From positions 186,001-250,000 of the forward strand of contig NZ_OY782186.1 of the NCBI RefSeq assembly GCF_963677685.1: 64,000 nucleotides of DNA, given 5' to 3'. Every line of letters begins with the position of its first letter. Within the stretch, counting starts at the first letter, position 1. A program made the translations under genes and the position numbers. The notes under the pieces were generated by a model. It saw nothing but the letters and a program-made list of their open reading frames with translations. It searched no databases and had not been told where the DNA came from. Positions 42,585 through 51,217 of this stretch are shown piece by piece. This DNA comes from an uncultured Bacteroides sp. (lineage in GTDB: Bacteria; Bacteroidota; Bacteroidia; Bacteroidales; Bacteroidaceae).

Positions 42585-45500
42585 TTATTTACTTTTCATT
42601 CGTGCCACGTACATGCTGAACAGTTCATTAAGTTTGTCAGAATAATGTGTTGTTTGCTTTGAACCATATGTTTTCATAATCTCTACTTCACCCTTCAACA
42701 AAGAAAAATAATAAAGAAATTCTTGACTGGAAATAGCCAGCTGATGATCATCCATGCTCAGATACCAAATCATATATTCAACAGACTTATTTGCCAAAGC
42801 ATCCATTATTCTATCACCCTCTTGTTTTTTACCCAATTGATAATAAGCCTCAGCAATGACATTAGCACCATTCAGGCGATCATAAGGAACATTAAAAGCA
42901 GGAATCTTTTGTTCACAATATTCCAAAGCTTTCAAAGCTTTATCTTTTTTGCCTTCTTTCAGAAGCTGGGCCACCAATGTAGCAAAAAGACGACGGTGAG
43001 TATAGCACATGCGCATCGTATTTTCTTCAATATAAATACCCGGCTTATCAATTCCTCCAAACTTAAATTTGTGCATAAGGTTATCATACATCTTCTCACT
43101 ATCTATAGTAGCTCCAAGTGCTTGTGTATCAAATGGAGTGAAACGATAAGCCAAACCTTCTTGCACAAAGTGATTATCCATATTTAGATGATTTTCAGAG
43201 CCAACAGTAGTAGCCATATAAATAGGGCGTTCCCAATTTGCATTAGCAAGCATTTCGAGCATCATCAGTTCACTCTTGTATAATGCTTTCTTTCCTTTCA
43301 AAGAAATATGCATATAATCAGGAATAGAATCACCTAAAGCGCCAGGTATTTTCATTCCTGAGCGACGAACAGCCTCTTTATCAATCTTGATAACGATACT
43401 GTCAGTTGGTATCACATGCAATCCTTCTTTATCAGAACGTACCCAATGTTTCAGAATATTTTTCAATTCATAAGGATTATCACCAAACTCTTTGCGTACA
43501 TCTATGCTTGCTTCTGGATTATTCTTATTAGAATCGGCCTGTGCATAAAGAGCATCAATCTGTTTCTTTATCTCTGGACGGATAGGAACATATTCATTTG
43601 TACCTTCGACATACTCCACACGATCCCATGTAATAGGTAACGATGGAGAGTTATAAGCCGGACGCTTCATCTGATCAATATACCAGTCTGTTTGCAGATA
43701 ACTCAAGTTACAAGTACGAGCATCTGTACGGACACCTTCTGTTTCCTGATTATACCACAATGGGAAAGTATCATTATCGCCATTGGTATAGATAATAGGG
43801 TTACCACTCTCCTGCAAAGACATAAGATAATTTTGCCCAAAATCACGACAAACATATCTACCTGAACGATCATGATCATCCCATGTTTGTCCTGCCATTT
43901 GTATCGGAACAAACAAACAAGCTACTGACGCTAGAATAGCAGCCGGCAATTCTTTCATTTTTGCGCGATCTTGTAATAGCTTAACGATACCTGCCACTCC
44001 CATACCAATCCAGATGGCAAAAGCATAGAAAGAGCCCGCATAGGCATAGTCTCGCTCACGAGGCTGACCAGGTGTCTGATTAAGATAAAGTACAATAGCT
44101 ATTCCAGTCATAAAGAACAAGAAGAATACAACCCAAAATTGTTGCACCCCTTTCTGTTCGCGATATGCCTGCCATAGCAAACCTATTATACCCAATAATA
44201 AAGGCAAACAATAGAACACATTATGCCCCTTATTATTTTTCAAATCCTGTGGCAATAATTGCTGATTGCCCACCAACATATCATCAATAAAAGGAATACC
44301 TGTGATCCAATTACCATGTTCTATTTCACCGCTTCCCTGAATATCATTTTGTCTACCAGCAAAGTTCCACATGAAATATCGCCAATACATAAAATTTAAT
44401 TGATAAGAAAAGAAGAACTTGATATTTTCCCACTGTGTAGGTATATTAACCATTACCGTCTCACCACATTGGTCGTAAGGAACATCATATCCCTTAATAT
44501 CCATCCATCGCTTATACCCAGCAGTATGCTGACTACTATACATACGTGGGAAGAACATGTTTTGTGCATATTCATATCCCGCACGTTCTGGAATTTCAAT
44601 ATAGCTATCTTTCTCATTAGGAGATGTTTTCTCTTTGCGAATATATTTGGTATCGCTTGTTGATTCACGCGGAACGCAATAACCATCTTTCCGATCGAGA
44701 GCTACACGAGAAGAATAAGCAGGTCCGTAAAACAAAGGTCGTGTACCATATTGCTCTCTACCCAAATATTCACCTAAAGTGAAAATATCCTCCGGAGAGT
44801 TTTGATCCATTGGTGGATTAGCAACTGAACGGATAACAATTAATGCATAAGAAGAATAGCCTATCATGATCATCATCATGCTCAATAAAGCAGTATTCAT
44901 CGTACGCGCACTAACTTGATATTTGGTATTTATCTTTTTAGCGAACAGATATAGCCCCAGCCCTCCTAATACTATCAACCCAATAATAATACTGCTTGCA
45001 CCATGTCCATAGAACGGTATTCCCAATAAGCCTATTGTAGTAAGGAAAGAAATATTCATACGGGCACGACTACCTTCAGTATAACTTTCATATACACCCC
45101 AGATAATTACAGCAGCCAATACGGCAACGTATACGATTACACCTGTATTAAAAGGCATACCAAAGCTATTGACAAACAAGAGTTCAAACCAACCTCCAAC
45201 TTTAACGACACCTGGCACTATACCATATAAAACAGCAGCAACTAATACGCCAGAGCCGAGTAAAGCCAGAAGGCTACCTTTAGCATTTGCATGCGGATTT
45301 TTCTTGTAATAGTAAACAAGAACAATAGCCGGCAAACAAAGAAGATTTAGTAGGTGCACGCCGATACTCAAACCGGTAAGATAAGCAATAAGGATAAGCC
45401 AACGGTCGGAATGTGGTTCATCTGCTACATCTTCCCATTTCAATATTAGCCAAAAGACAATGGCTGTGAATAAAGAAGAAAAAGCATACACTTCACCCTC

Positions 45501-45926
45501 TACAGCACTAAACCAGAAAGTATCGCTAAAAGTATAAACCAATGCGCCTACTGCTCCGGAACCTATAATGGTTACAATCTGCCCGAGAGTAATATTATTT
45601 TCATCTTTAATAACAAGTTTTCTTACTAAATGAGTAATACTCCAGAATAGAAAAAGAATACAAGCCCCACTCATCAAAGCACTCATCGTATTCACCATCT
45701 TGGCTACCAAAGCCGGGTCACTTACAAATTGTGTGAAAAGATTAGCCGTTAGCATAAAAAAGGGAGCACCAGGCGGATGTCCAACTTCCAACTTATAAGC
45801 TGTGGTAATAAACTCGGGACAGTCCCAAAAACTGGCCGTGGGCTCTATTGTCATACAGTAAACGGTAGCGGCAATAATAAATATAAGCCAACCCGCAATG
45901 TTGTTAACGGTTTTGTACTGTTTCAT
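42585..45926 (-). CDS. DUF2723 membrane glycosyltransferase (GT117-like)
   Basis: A large 1113-residue protein whose N-terminal 700 residues hold roughly 12-14 membrane helices. The conserved start TASFWDCPEFITTAYKLEVGHPPGAPFF is the DUF2723 hallmark with acidic catalytic candidates. A periplasmic region follows, with YTNGDNDTFPLWYNQETEGVRTDARTCNLSYLQTDWY. The C-terminus (about 1000-1113) is helical and TPR-like. In Bacteroidetes these are linked to general protein O-glycosylation or lipid-linked sugar transfer (inference from family). It has its own promoter at 45966-45973. Confidence 0.9.
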   Translation of the reverse strand: MKQYKTVNNIAGWLIFIIAATVYCMTIEPTASFWDCPEFITTAYKLEVGHPPGAPFFMLTANLFTQFVSDPALVAKMVNTMSALMSGACILFLFWSITHLVRKLVIKDENNITLGQIVTIIGSGAVGALVYTFSDTFWFSAVEGEVYAFSSLFTAIVFWLILKWEDVADEPHSDRWLILIAYLTGLSIGVHLLNLLCLPAIVLVYYYKKNPHANAKGSLLALLGSGVLVAAVLYGIVPGVVKVGGWFELLFVNSFGMPFNTGVIVYVAVLAAVIIWGVYESYTEGSRARMNISFLTTIGLLGIPFYGHGASSIIIGLIVLGGLGLYLFAKKINTKYQVSARTMNTALLSMMMIMIGYSSYALIVIRSVANPPMDQNSPEDIFTLGEYLGREQYGTRPLFYGPAYSSRVALDRKDGYCVPRESTSDTKYIRKEKTSPNEKDSYIEIPERAGYEYAQNMFFPRMYSSQHTAGYKRWMDIKGYDVPYDQCGETVMVNIPTQWENIKFFFSYQLNFMYWRYFMWNFAGRQNDIQGSGEIEHGNWITGIPFIDDMLVGNQQLLPQDLKNNKGHNVFYCLPLLLGIIGLLWQAYREQKGVQQFWVVFFLFFMTGIAIVLYLNQTPGQPRERDYAYAGSFYAFAIWIGMGVAGIVKLLQDRAKMKELPAAILASVACLFVPIQMAGQTWDDHDRSGRYVCRDFGQNYLMSLQESGNPIIYTNGDNDTFPLWYNQETEGVRTDARTCNLSYLQTDWYIDQMKRPAYNSPSLPITWDRVEYVEGTNEYVPIRPEIKKQIDALYAQADSNKNNPEASIDVRKEFGDNPYELKNILKHWVRSDKEGLHVIPTDSIVIKIDKEAVRRSGMKIPGALGDSIPDYMHISLKGKKALYKSELMMLEMLANANWERPIYMATTVGSENHLNMDNHFVQEGLAYRFTPFDTQALGATIDSEKMYDNLMHKFKFGGIDKPGIYIEENTMRMCYTHRRLFATLVAQLLKEGKKDKALKALEYCEQKIPAFNVPYDRLNGANVIAEAYYQLGKKQEGDRIMDALANKSVEYMIWYLSMDDHQLAISSQEFLYYFSLLKGEVEIMKTYGSKQTTHYSDKLNELFSMYVARMKSK

Positions 45927-45965
45927 TGAACTATATTTGTTTATTCATTAACATGTTACAAGCCG

Positions 45966-45973
45966 CAAAGATA
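45966..45973 (-). promoter_or_regulatory. -7 box of the DUF2723 operon
   Basis: CAAAGATA reads TATCTTTG on the minus strand, 40 bases before the DUF2723 ATG. Confidence 0.5.
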
Positions 45974-46052
45974 GTTATTTGAATGAATAATGAACAAAAA
46001 TATTTCAGCAAATAGGTGTTAAGAATAAGTAATTAAGAAAGTCTGTAATGAG

Positions 46053-46829
46053 CTAATGCTCATGCTTCCCCAAAATACGATGAGGTAAGCCACCGTGTCC
46101 TAGCAATTCAATAGGACAATGAAAGTTACGCTCCAACCATTCGGGAGTAATGCCTGTATCTGGGTGATAATGAAGAGTTTCATTAACACAAGCTATAGAT
46201 TTTACATTTTGAAGTACTGTTCCGATATCATGACTAACCAAAATAATTGCACAGTTTTGATTGATCTCCGACAAAAGTTCATACAAGCGGGCTTCAAATT
46301 GTTTATCAATATAAGTGCTTGGTTCATCTAGTATCACAATCTGAGGATCAGAAACAATGGCGCGTCCCAACAAAGCACGTTGCAACTGGCCACCACTAAG
46401 CTGCCCTATAGCTCTATGCTCGAGCCCGTTGAGCCCCATGCGCATAATTACATCGCGTACTTTATCACGATGAGCATGAGTAAATGATCCCATCAACGAC
46501 TTTTTTGAACTAAGCCCCGACAAAACAACTTCTTCTACAGAAATCGGAAAGTTTCGATCAATACTATTGTATTGAGGCAGATATCCCATAGAAATGGCAT
46601 CGACTTCTCTACTGTCTTTATAGAATTTAATTTTACCCGCTGAAGGACGCATCAGACCAAGAATTGTCTTAATAAGAGTCGTTTTACCTCCACCATTAGG
46701 CCCGATGATGCCTAAAAAATCTTTTTCAAAAACAGACAAATTTACATCATGCAGCACAGTCCGATTTTCATAAGCAGCAGAAAGCGACTCTATCTTGATC
46801 AACAAAGAATTATTCTCGTTCATTGGCAT
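46053..46829 (-). CDS. Metal ABC transporter ATP-binding protein (ZnuC-like)
   Basis: The ATPase subunit of a zinc- or manganese-type importer. Walker A is GPNGGGKTT, the signature LSGGQLQRALLGRA, Walker B VILDEPST, and the switch His is in LVSHD. The 258-residue length is typical. It overlaps the binding-protein gene by 10 bases. No permease gene follows; the next gene is the DUF2723 protein. Confidence 0.92.
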   Translation of the reverse strand: MPMNENNSLLIKIESLSAAYENRTVLHDVNLSVFEKDFLGIIGPNGGGKTTLIKTILGLMRPSAGKIKFYKDSREVDAISMGYLPQYNSIDRNFPISVEEVVLSGLSSKKSLMGSFTHAHRDKVRDVIMRMGLNGLEHRAIGQLSGGQLQRALLGRAIVSDPQIVILDEPSTYIDKQFEARLYELLSEINQNCAIILVSHDIGTVLQNVKSIACVNETLHYHPDTGITPEWLERNFHCPIELLGHGGLPHRILGKHEH

Positions 46830-47695
46830 AATGATTTTGCAATGTGTATCATTTCTTTCTCCCAGTCATAAGCAAGTGGATTTATAGATACGATCTTGGC
46901 TCCTGTTTGCTTAGCTACTATTTCTGCATTACGGTGATCAAACTCAGGTTGTATAAAAATAACTCTAACTTTTTCTTTTTTAGAAATATCAATAAGCTCT
47001 TTCAAATGAGCAGGCGAGGGTTCTTTTCCACCCTCTTCAATAGAAATCTGTAACAAGCCGTAATCACGAGCAAAGTAAGAAAGAGCCGGATGATAAATCA
47101 TAAAAGCATGATCAACCTGAGAGTGAGAAAATAGATCACGAATAATGTTATCAGTAGAATCAATGCGATGCCGAAGTGAAGCGTAACGTTCAAGATATTC
47201 AGCTTCATGCTCTTTATCTAAAGCACAAAGCGCTTTAAAAGTATTTTGAGCAATTATACGAGCATTTACAACAGAGCTCCATATATGCGGTTCTACCCCA
47301 CCAACATGTTGGTGATCTCCATGATCATGCTCTTCAGTATGTATCACTTCCACCCCTTTTGAAGTATCAAAAACCCTCATGTGAGGTGCGTTATCTGTTA
47401 AACGATCCATCCATGATTGTTCGAAAGCAATGTGTCCGATACGAAGATAAGCCTTACTATTGGTCAAACCAACCAATTGCCGAGGAGTAGGATCGTAAGT
47501 TTCAGGACTACTTCCTTTAGGCACCATGCTTTTCACCATAAAGTTATTCCCGCCAATAGCTTCTGTAAAGAAGCGTTGTGGTTCTATAGTAACCATAACC
47601 ACAGAATTTTCTTTCTTTTCTCTTTTTGCCCGACTAGTACATCCAAACAAAGCAATCAATAGTAAAGAACAAAATATATAAAATGACTTCATCAT
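46820..47695 (-). CDS. Zinc/manganese-binding lipoprotein of an ABC importer (ZnuA-like)
   Basis: A cluster A-I metal-binding protein. A lipoprotein signal ends ALFGC. Metal ligands are readable: a His-rich flexible loop HTEEHDHGDHQHVGG, the VEPHIWSS His, the HPALSYFARDYGL His and the late Asp region. IEEGGKEPSPAHLKELID is typical of ZnuA/TroA. Start: the frame opens with a TTG at 47731, but the double ATG (residues 13-14) precedes the signal peptide directly. It lies downstream of mnmD. Confidence 0.9.
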   Translation of the reverse strand: MMKSFYIFCSLLLIALFGCTSRAKREKKENSVVMVTIEPQRFFTEAIGGNNFMVKSMVPKGSSPETYDPTPRQLVGLTNSKAYLRIGHIAFEQSWMDRLTDNAPHMRVFDTSKGVEVIHTEEHDHGDHQHVGGVEPHIWSSVVNARIIAQNTFKALCALDKEHEAEYLERYASLRHRIDSTDNIIRDLFSHSQVDHAFMIYHPALSYFARDYGLLQISIEEGGKEPSPAHLKELIDISKKEKVRVIFIQPEFDHRNAEIVAKQTGAKIVSINPLAYDWEKEMIHIAKSLCQ

Positions 47696-47743
47696 AAAAA
47701 AATTGTTGTTATCAAATAAAAAAGTGATCAAAGGAGTTATTAA

Positions 47744-48460
47744 TCACAGTTTCGTTGCTCTCAAAATTTCTCGTTTTCCTCCCGGAGGACCAGGCAAGCG
47801 TTCTACTACAAACCCTACAGATTGCAGCATCCGCCTCACTTCTCCTTTAGCACAATAAGTAACCAAGATAGCACCTTTATTCATACTAACGTATAAATGT
47901 TCAAATAGTTGAGTGTTCCACATCTCCGGCTGTTTATCAGGAGAAAAGGCATCAAAATAAATAACATCAAAACAGTCTGTAGTGAAGGCACTCAAAGAGA
48001 AAGAGGGCGATGTAAAATCTTTTTGCTCTTTTTGCAAGATAAAGTTAGGTGTTATCTCCACCTCTCTACCCCAATCGCTCGAATGAAGAGTTTTCAATAA
48101 AGGATCGGTGCTATAGTTTAGTCTACAGATAGTTTCCCAAGACAATGGATACAATTCTATTCCACAATAATATATTTTTTGATGCTTATTTTGAGATTCC
48201 AACAGAGTTAGATAAGCATTTAATCCTGTTCCGAAACCAATCTCAAGTATACGGGGAGATTCTTCTTTAGAATAAGATAACCCCATGTTAATAAATATAT
48301 GCTGGGATTCTGTTAAGGCCCCTTTCACAGAATGATAATGTTCCTCCAAAGCAGGAACAAACAAAGTTGAGCTACCATCTGCCGTCAACTCTACCACTCG
48401 TTGTGTATGAGATACAGCATCCCTAAAATCTGAATTAACTTTCTCTTCCTTCATCATCAA
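47744..48460 (-). CDS. mnmD: tRNA 5-methylaminomethyl-2-thiouridine methyltransferase
   Basis: This is the methyltransferase half of MnmC, which finishes mnm5s2U at the tRNA wobble base using SAM. Motif I is ILEIGFGTGLNAYLTLLE, and the conserved DVIYFDAFSPDKQPEMWN follows, with CAKGEVRRML and RLPGPPGGKREILRA at the end. The oxidoreductase half of the fused MnmC is absent, so it is the standalone MnmD form. Overlaps the upstream VTT protein by 4 bases. Confidence 0.93.
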   Translation of the reverse strand: MMMKEEKVNSDFRDAVSHTQRVVELTADGSSTLFVPALEEHYHSVKGALTESQHIFINMGLSYSKEESPRILEIGFGTGLNAYLTLLESQNKHQKIYYCGIELYPLSWETICRLNYSTDPLLKTLHSSDWGREVEITPNFILQKEQKDFTSPSFSLSAFTTDCFDVIYFDAFSPDKQPEMWNTQLFEHLYVSMNKGAILVTYCAKGEVRRMLQSVGFVVERLPGPPGGKREILRATKL

Positions 48461-48936
48461 CCAACAAACAGGTTTATAGCACCTTCAAGCGCCAGCAGCA
48501 TAAGAATATAGCGGACTAATTTCCCGACAAACATAGAGGAAGTCGTTAACCAAATATTACTCCTCATAAACCCTAAAGCCATAGCAATAACCTCTCCTAC
48601 AAAGGGAAGAAAAGCAAAGAAAGCCATTAAAGATCCTTTGCCATGCAAAAAATGTTGCATCTTCAATACCTGCGTGCGCTTCACCCTAAAATATTGCTCC
48701 ATCCAATTCAATTTACCAAGACGCCCAATATAATAACAAGACATTCCACCAATGGTATTTCCTAATGTTGCAGAAAGAATGCAAAAAGTTGGATCAAGTC
48801 CGGCTTTCACTAACGCAACCAAAACCAACTCGGAGCTAAAAGGCAGGACACTTCCTGCTAGAAGAGCAGACAAAAAGAGCCCACAATACCCCCAATCAAT
48901 CAATAATTGCACAAGCTCTTTCACAAAAACATCCAT
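48457..48936 (-). CDS. YqaA-type small VTT/DedA-like membrane protein
   Basis: A 159-residue membrane protein of the SNARE-associated/VTT group. It has about four hydrophobic segments, the EL motif in FSSELVLVALV, the GNTIGGMSCYYIGRLG segment and the GRxxP-like loop FAFLPFVGEVIAMALGF. The family may act as lipid scramblases or ion-coupled transporters; the substrate here is unknown. Overlaps both neighbours (16 bases upstream, 4 downstream). Confidence 0.85.
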   Translation of the reverse strand: MDVFVKELVQLLIDWGYCGLFLSALLAGSVLPFSSELVLVALVKAGLDPTFCILSATLGNTIGGMSCYYIGRLGKLNWMEQYFRVKRTQVLKMQHFLHGKGSLMAFFAFLPFVGEVIAMALGFMRSNIWLTTSSMFVGKLVRYILMLLALEGAINLFVG

Positions 48937-49919
48937 AAATTAAAACAGTATAAAAAGATTAAAGAGAAAAGGGAAAAAATAAAGAATAGATAGGATGCTT
49001 TATTATTAGTCAGAACAAAAAGATGCCCCACCAAAATACCAACTCCCACAGGTAGTATAGATAATAAACAAGCTATATGCGCCGGTTGCAATACGAGGAG
49101 TACAAAAAAACAAAAATCTATTAAAATGAGAAAACGTAAATAAGAACGAGTACGAATCTTATCTTGATAACTCGTTACAAAACAATGTATAGAGCTTACA
49201 GCATACAAGATAAATAAAAAAGCTGCGGTTAGTATATCTGGCAACGGAACAGTCGCAAAATCAATTGGTTGAAATCGCATCAGATCAATAAAAGGCTTAT
49301 AAAAGAGCTCCATTTCACCATAATAATAAGCATGGGCAAAAAGAAACCAATAAGGCATAATCCATCCCAATAAAGCCGCAAAGAAACTTCGCATGTTCAA
49401 TGATCGCAAGTTATACGCTCCTATAAGCCAAACAGGAATCAGAAAAGCCAATTGGGGGAATAGCAAACTGCCAATTCCCATAAAAACAAAGGAATGAAAC
49501 AAGTAAGCTGAAGATCTATGACACTGATAACTCTTAAATAAAAAATAAATGGATAAAAGAAATGCTATCGCAACAAATTCTCCAACATGCAGTTGTTGCA
49601 AAAAAGGGCAAACTGCGATAAAAACAAAATAAAGTGATGTCTGCACCGAGGCTCTAATATAAATAATGGCAAAAGCATTATTCAATTCTATTAAAGAATA
49701 ACCTACAACTGCATAGAGTGTGAAACTTACTAACTTATTAAACCAAAGAGGAAGAATTGTCAAATCAACTAGTTGAAACAAAGAATAGCTAGCCTTTTGT
49801 TCTACCAAGCCGGGCATAAGTAAAGAAGCCAAAATCCAACAGATTATGGAGATAAAGACAGCAACGGGAAGGGTAAACCTTCCCGTTGTCACTCTCTTTT
49901 GTAGATTATTTCGTCTCAC
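48921..49919 (-). CDS. Multispanning membrane protein of unknown function
   Basis: No family was recognised with confidence. The 332 residues contain about nine to ten hydrophobic helices, with a positively charged N-terminus (MRRNNLQKR) before the first. SLNMRSFFAALLGWIMPYWFLFAHAYYYG is the most distinctive stretch. It starts with GTG, sharing one base with the purD stop, and overlaps the VTT gene by 16 bases, so it belongs to a tightly coupled operon. A role in the cell envelope is possible but unsupported. Confidence 0.75.
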   Translation of the reverse strand: MRRNNLQKRVTTGRFTLPVAVFISIICWILASLLMPGLVEQKASYSLFQLVDLTILPLWFNKLVSFTLYAVVGYSLIELNNAFAIIYIRASVQTSLYFVFIAVCPFLQQLHVGEFVAIAFLLSIYFLFKSYQCHRSSAYLFHSFVFMGIGSLLFPQLAFLIPVWLIGAYNLRSLNMRSFFAALLGWIMPYWFLFAHAYYYGEMELFYKPFIDLMRFQPIDFATVPLPDILTAAFLFILYAVSSIHCFVTSYQDKIRTRSYLRFLILIDFCFFVLLVLQPAHIACLLSILPVGVGILVGHLFVLTNNKASYLFFIFSLFSLIFLYCFNLWMFL

Positions 49920-51193
49920 TATAAATCAAATCCGATATCACGTCGGAAATTTTTCTTATCAAAACTGATTAAATCTGCTACTTTATAGCTTTTTTCGAGC
50001 GCCTCTTCTTTTGTTTCACCATAAGAACAAACAGCCATTACCCTACCACCGTCAGTAACGATACGTCCGTCCTTCACTGTAGTTCCGGCATGAAAAAGCA
50101 AGCTATCTGTCGTCTCTGCAAGGTTAAAGCCTGTTATTGGATACCCTTTAGTATATTCTTCCGGATAGCCTCCACTAACAAGCACAACGCAAGCAGCAGC
50201 ACGAGGATCAAGTACCATTGTTTTCGTATCAAGGTTGACATTATAAACCCCCTCAAACAAATCGACAATATCACTTTGTATTCGTAACATTACACTTTCT
50301 GTCTCAGGATCACCCATACGAACATTATATTCTATAACCATCGGTTCACCCTGAACATTTATCAAACCTATAAAAATAAAACCTTTATAAAGTATACCTT
50401 CTTCACGCAAGCCATCAATCGTAGGTTCAATGATGCGTTCGCGTACTTTATCCATAAATTCCTCATTAGCAAACGGAACAGGAGTTACACTGCCCATACC
50501 TCCCGTATTGAGTCCTTTATCTCCTTCACCAATTCTCTTATAATCTTTAGCTACAGGAAGTATTTTATAATGTTCGCTGTCGGTCAGTACAAACACAGAG
50601 CATTCAATACCACTCAGGAATTCCTCAATAACCACCGTAGCGCTAGCTTGCCCAAACATTCCTCCCAACATATCTTTCAATTCCCTTTGAGCTTCTTCCA
50701 ACGAAGGGAGAATTAGCACTCCTTTACCTGCACACAAGCCATCAGCTTTCAGAACATAAGGTGCAGATAAAGTTTCCAAGAAAGCCAATCCTTCATCTAG
50801 CGTTTCTGTAGTTATACTTTTATAACGAGCAGTAGGAATATTATGACGTGCCATAAACCCTTTGGCAAATTCCTTGCTCCCTTCTAACTGAGCACCTTTC
50901 ATAGAAGGCCCGATAATAGCAATGTGTTGTAACATGATATCCCCCTTGAAGAAATCAAATATACCTTGAACCAGAGGATCTTCAGGACCAACCACAATCA
51001 TATCAATCTCACGTTCTAGAGCAAAGACTTTCAACGCCTCAAAGTCGGTTGTTTTGATATTAACATTCTCACCTATTGAAGCAGTACCGGCATTACCGGG
51101 CGCAATATATAATTTCTCTACTTTGGAGCTTTGGGCTATCTTCCATGCCAAAGCATGTTCCCTACCTCCAGAACCTAATAGTAACAAATTCAT
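49919..51193 (-). CDS. purD: Phosphoribosylamine-glycine ligase
   Basis: PurD joins glycine to phosphoribosylamine using ATP, the second step of purine synthesis. The 424-residue ATP-grasp protein starts [22 protein letters not shown] and contains [30 protein letters not shown] and [15 protein letters not shown]. Domains and length are as expected. It lies 24 bases downstream of the DPP-IV-type gene. Confidence 0.97.
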   Translation of the reverse strand: MNLLLLGSGGREHALAWKIAQSSKVEKLYIAPGNAGTASIGENVNIKTTDFEALKVFALEREIDMIVVGPEDPLVQGIFDFFKGDIMLQHIAIIGPSMKGAQLEGSKEFAKGFMARHNIPTARYKSITTETLDEGLAFLETLSAPYVLKADGLCAGKGVLILPSLEEAQRELKDMLGGMFGQASATVVIEEFLSGIECSVFVLTDSEHYKILPVAKDYKRIGEGDKGLNTGGMGSVTPVPFANEEFMDKVRERIIEPTIDGLREEGILYKGFIFIGLINVQGEPMVIEYNVRMGDPETESVMLRIQSDIVDLFEGVYNVNLDTKTMVLDPRAAACVVLVSGGYPEEYTKGYPITGFNLAETTDSLLFHAGTTVKDGRIVTDGGRVMAVCSYGETKEEALEKSYKVADLISFDKKNFRRDIGFDL

Positions 51194-51217
51194 AATTAAA
51201 TACTATTTATTATTAAA

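Noticed and set aside
42122..43187. Plus-strand frames of 74-154 codons under the deacetylase and DUF2723 genes
   Set aside because: Antisense to strong coding genes and rich in Ile/Phe/His runs typical of reversed AT-rich coding sequence.
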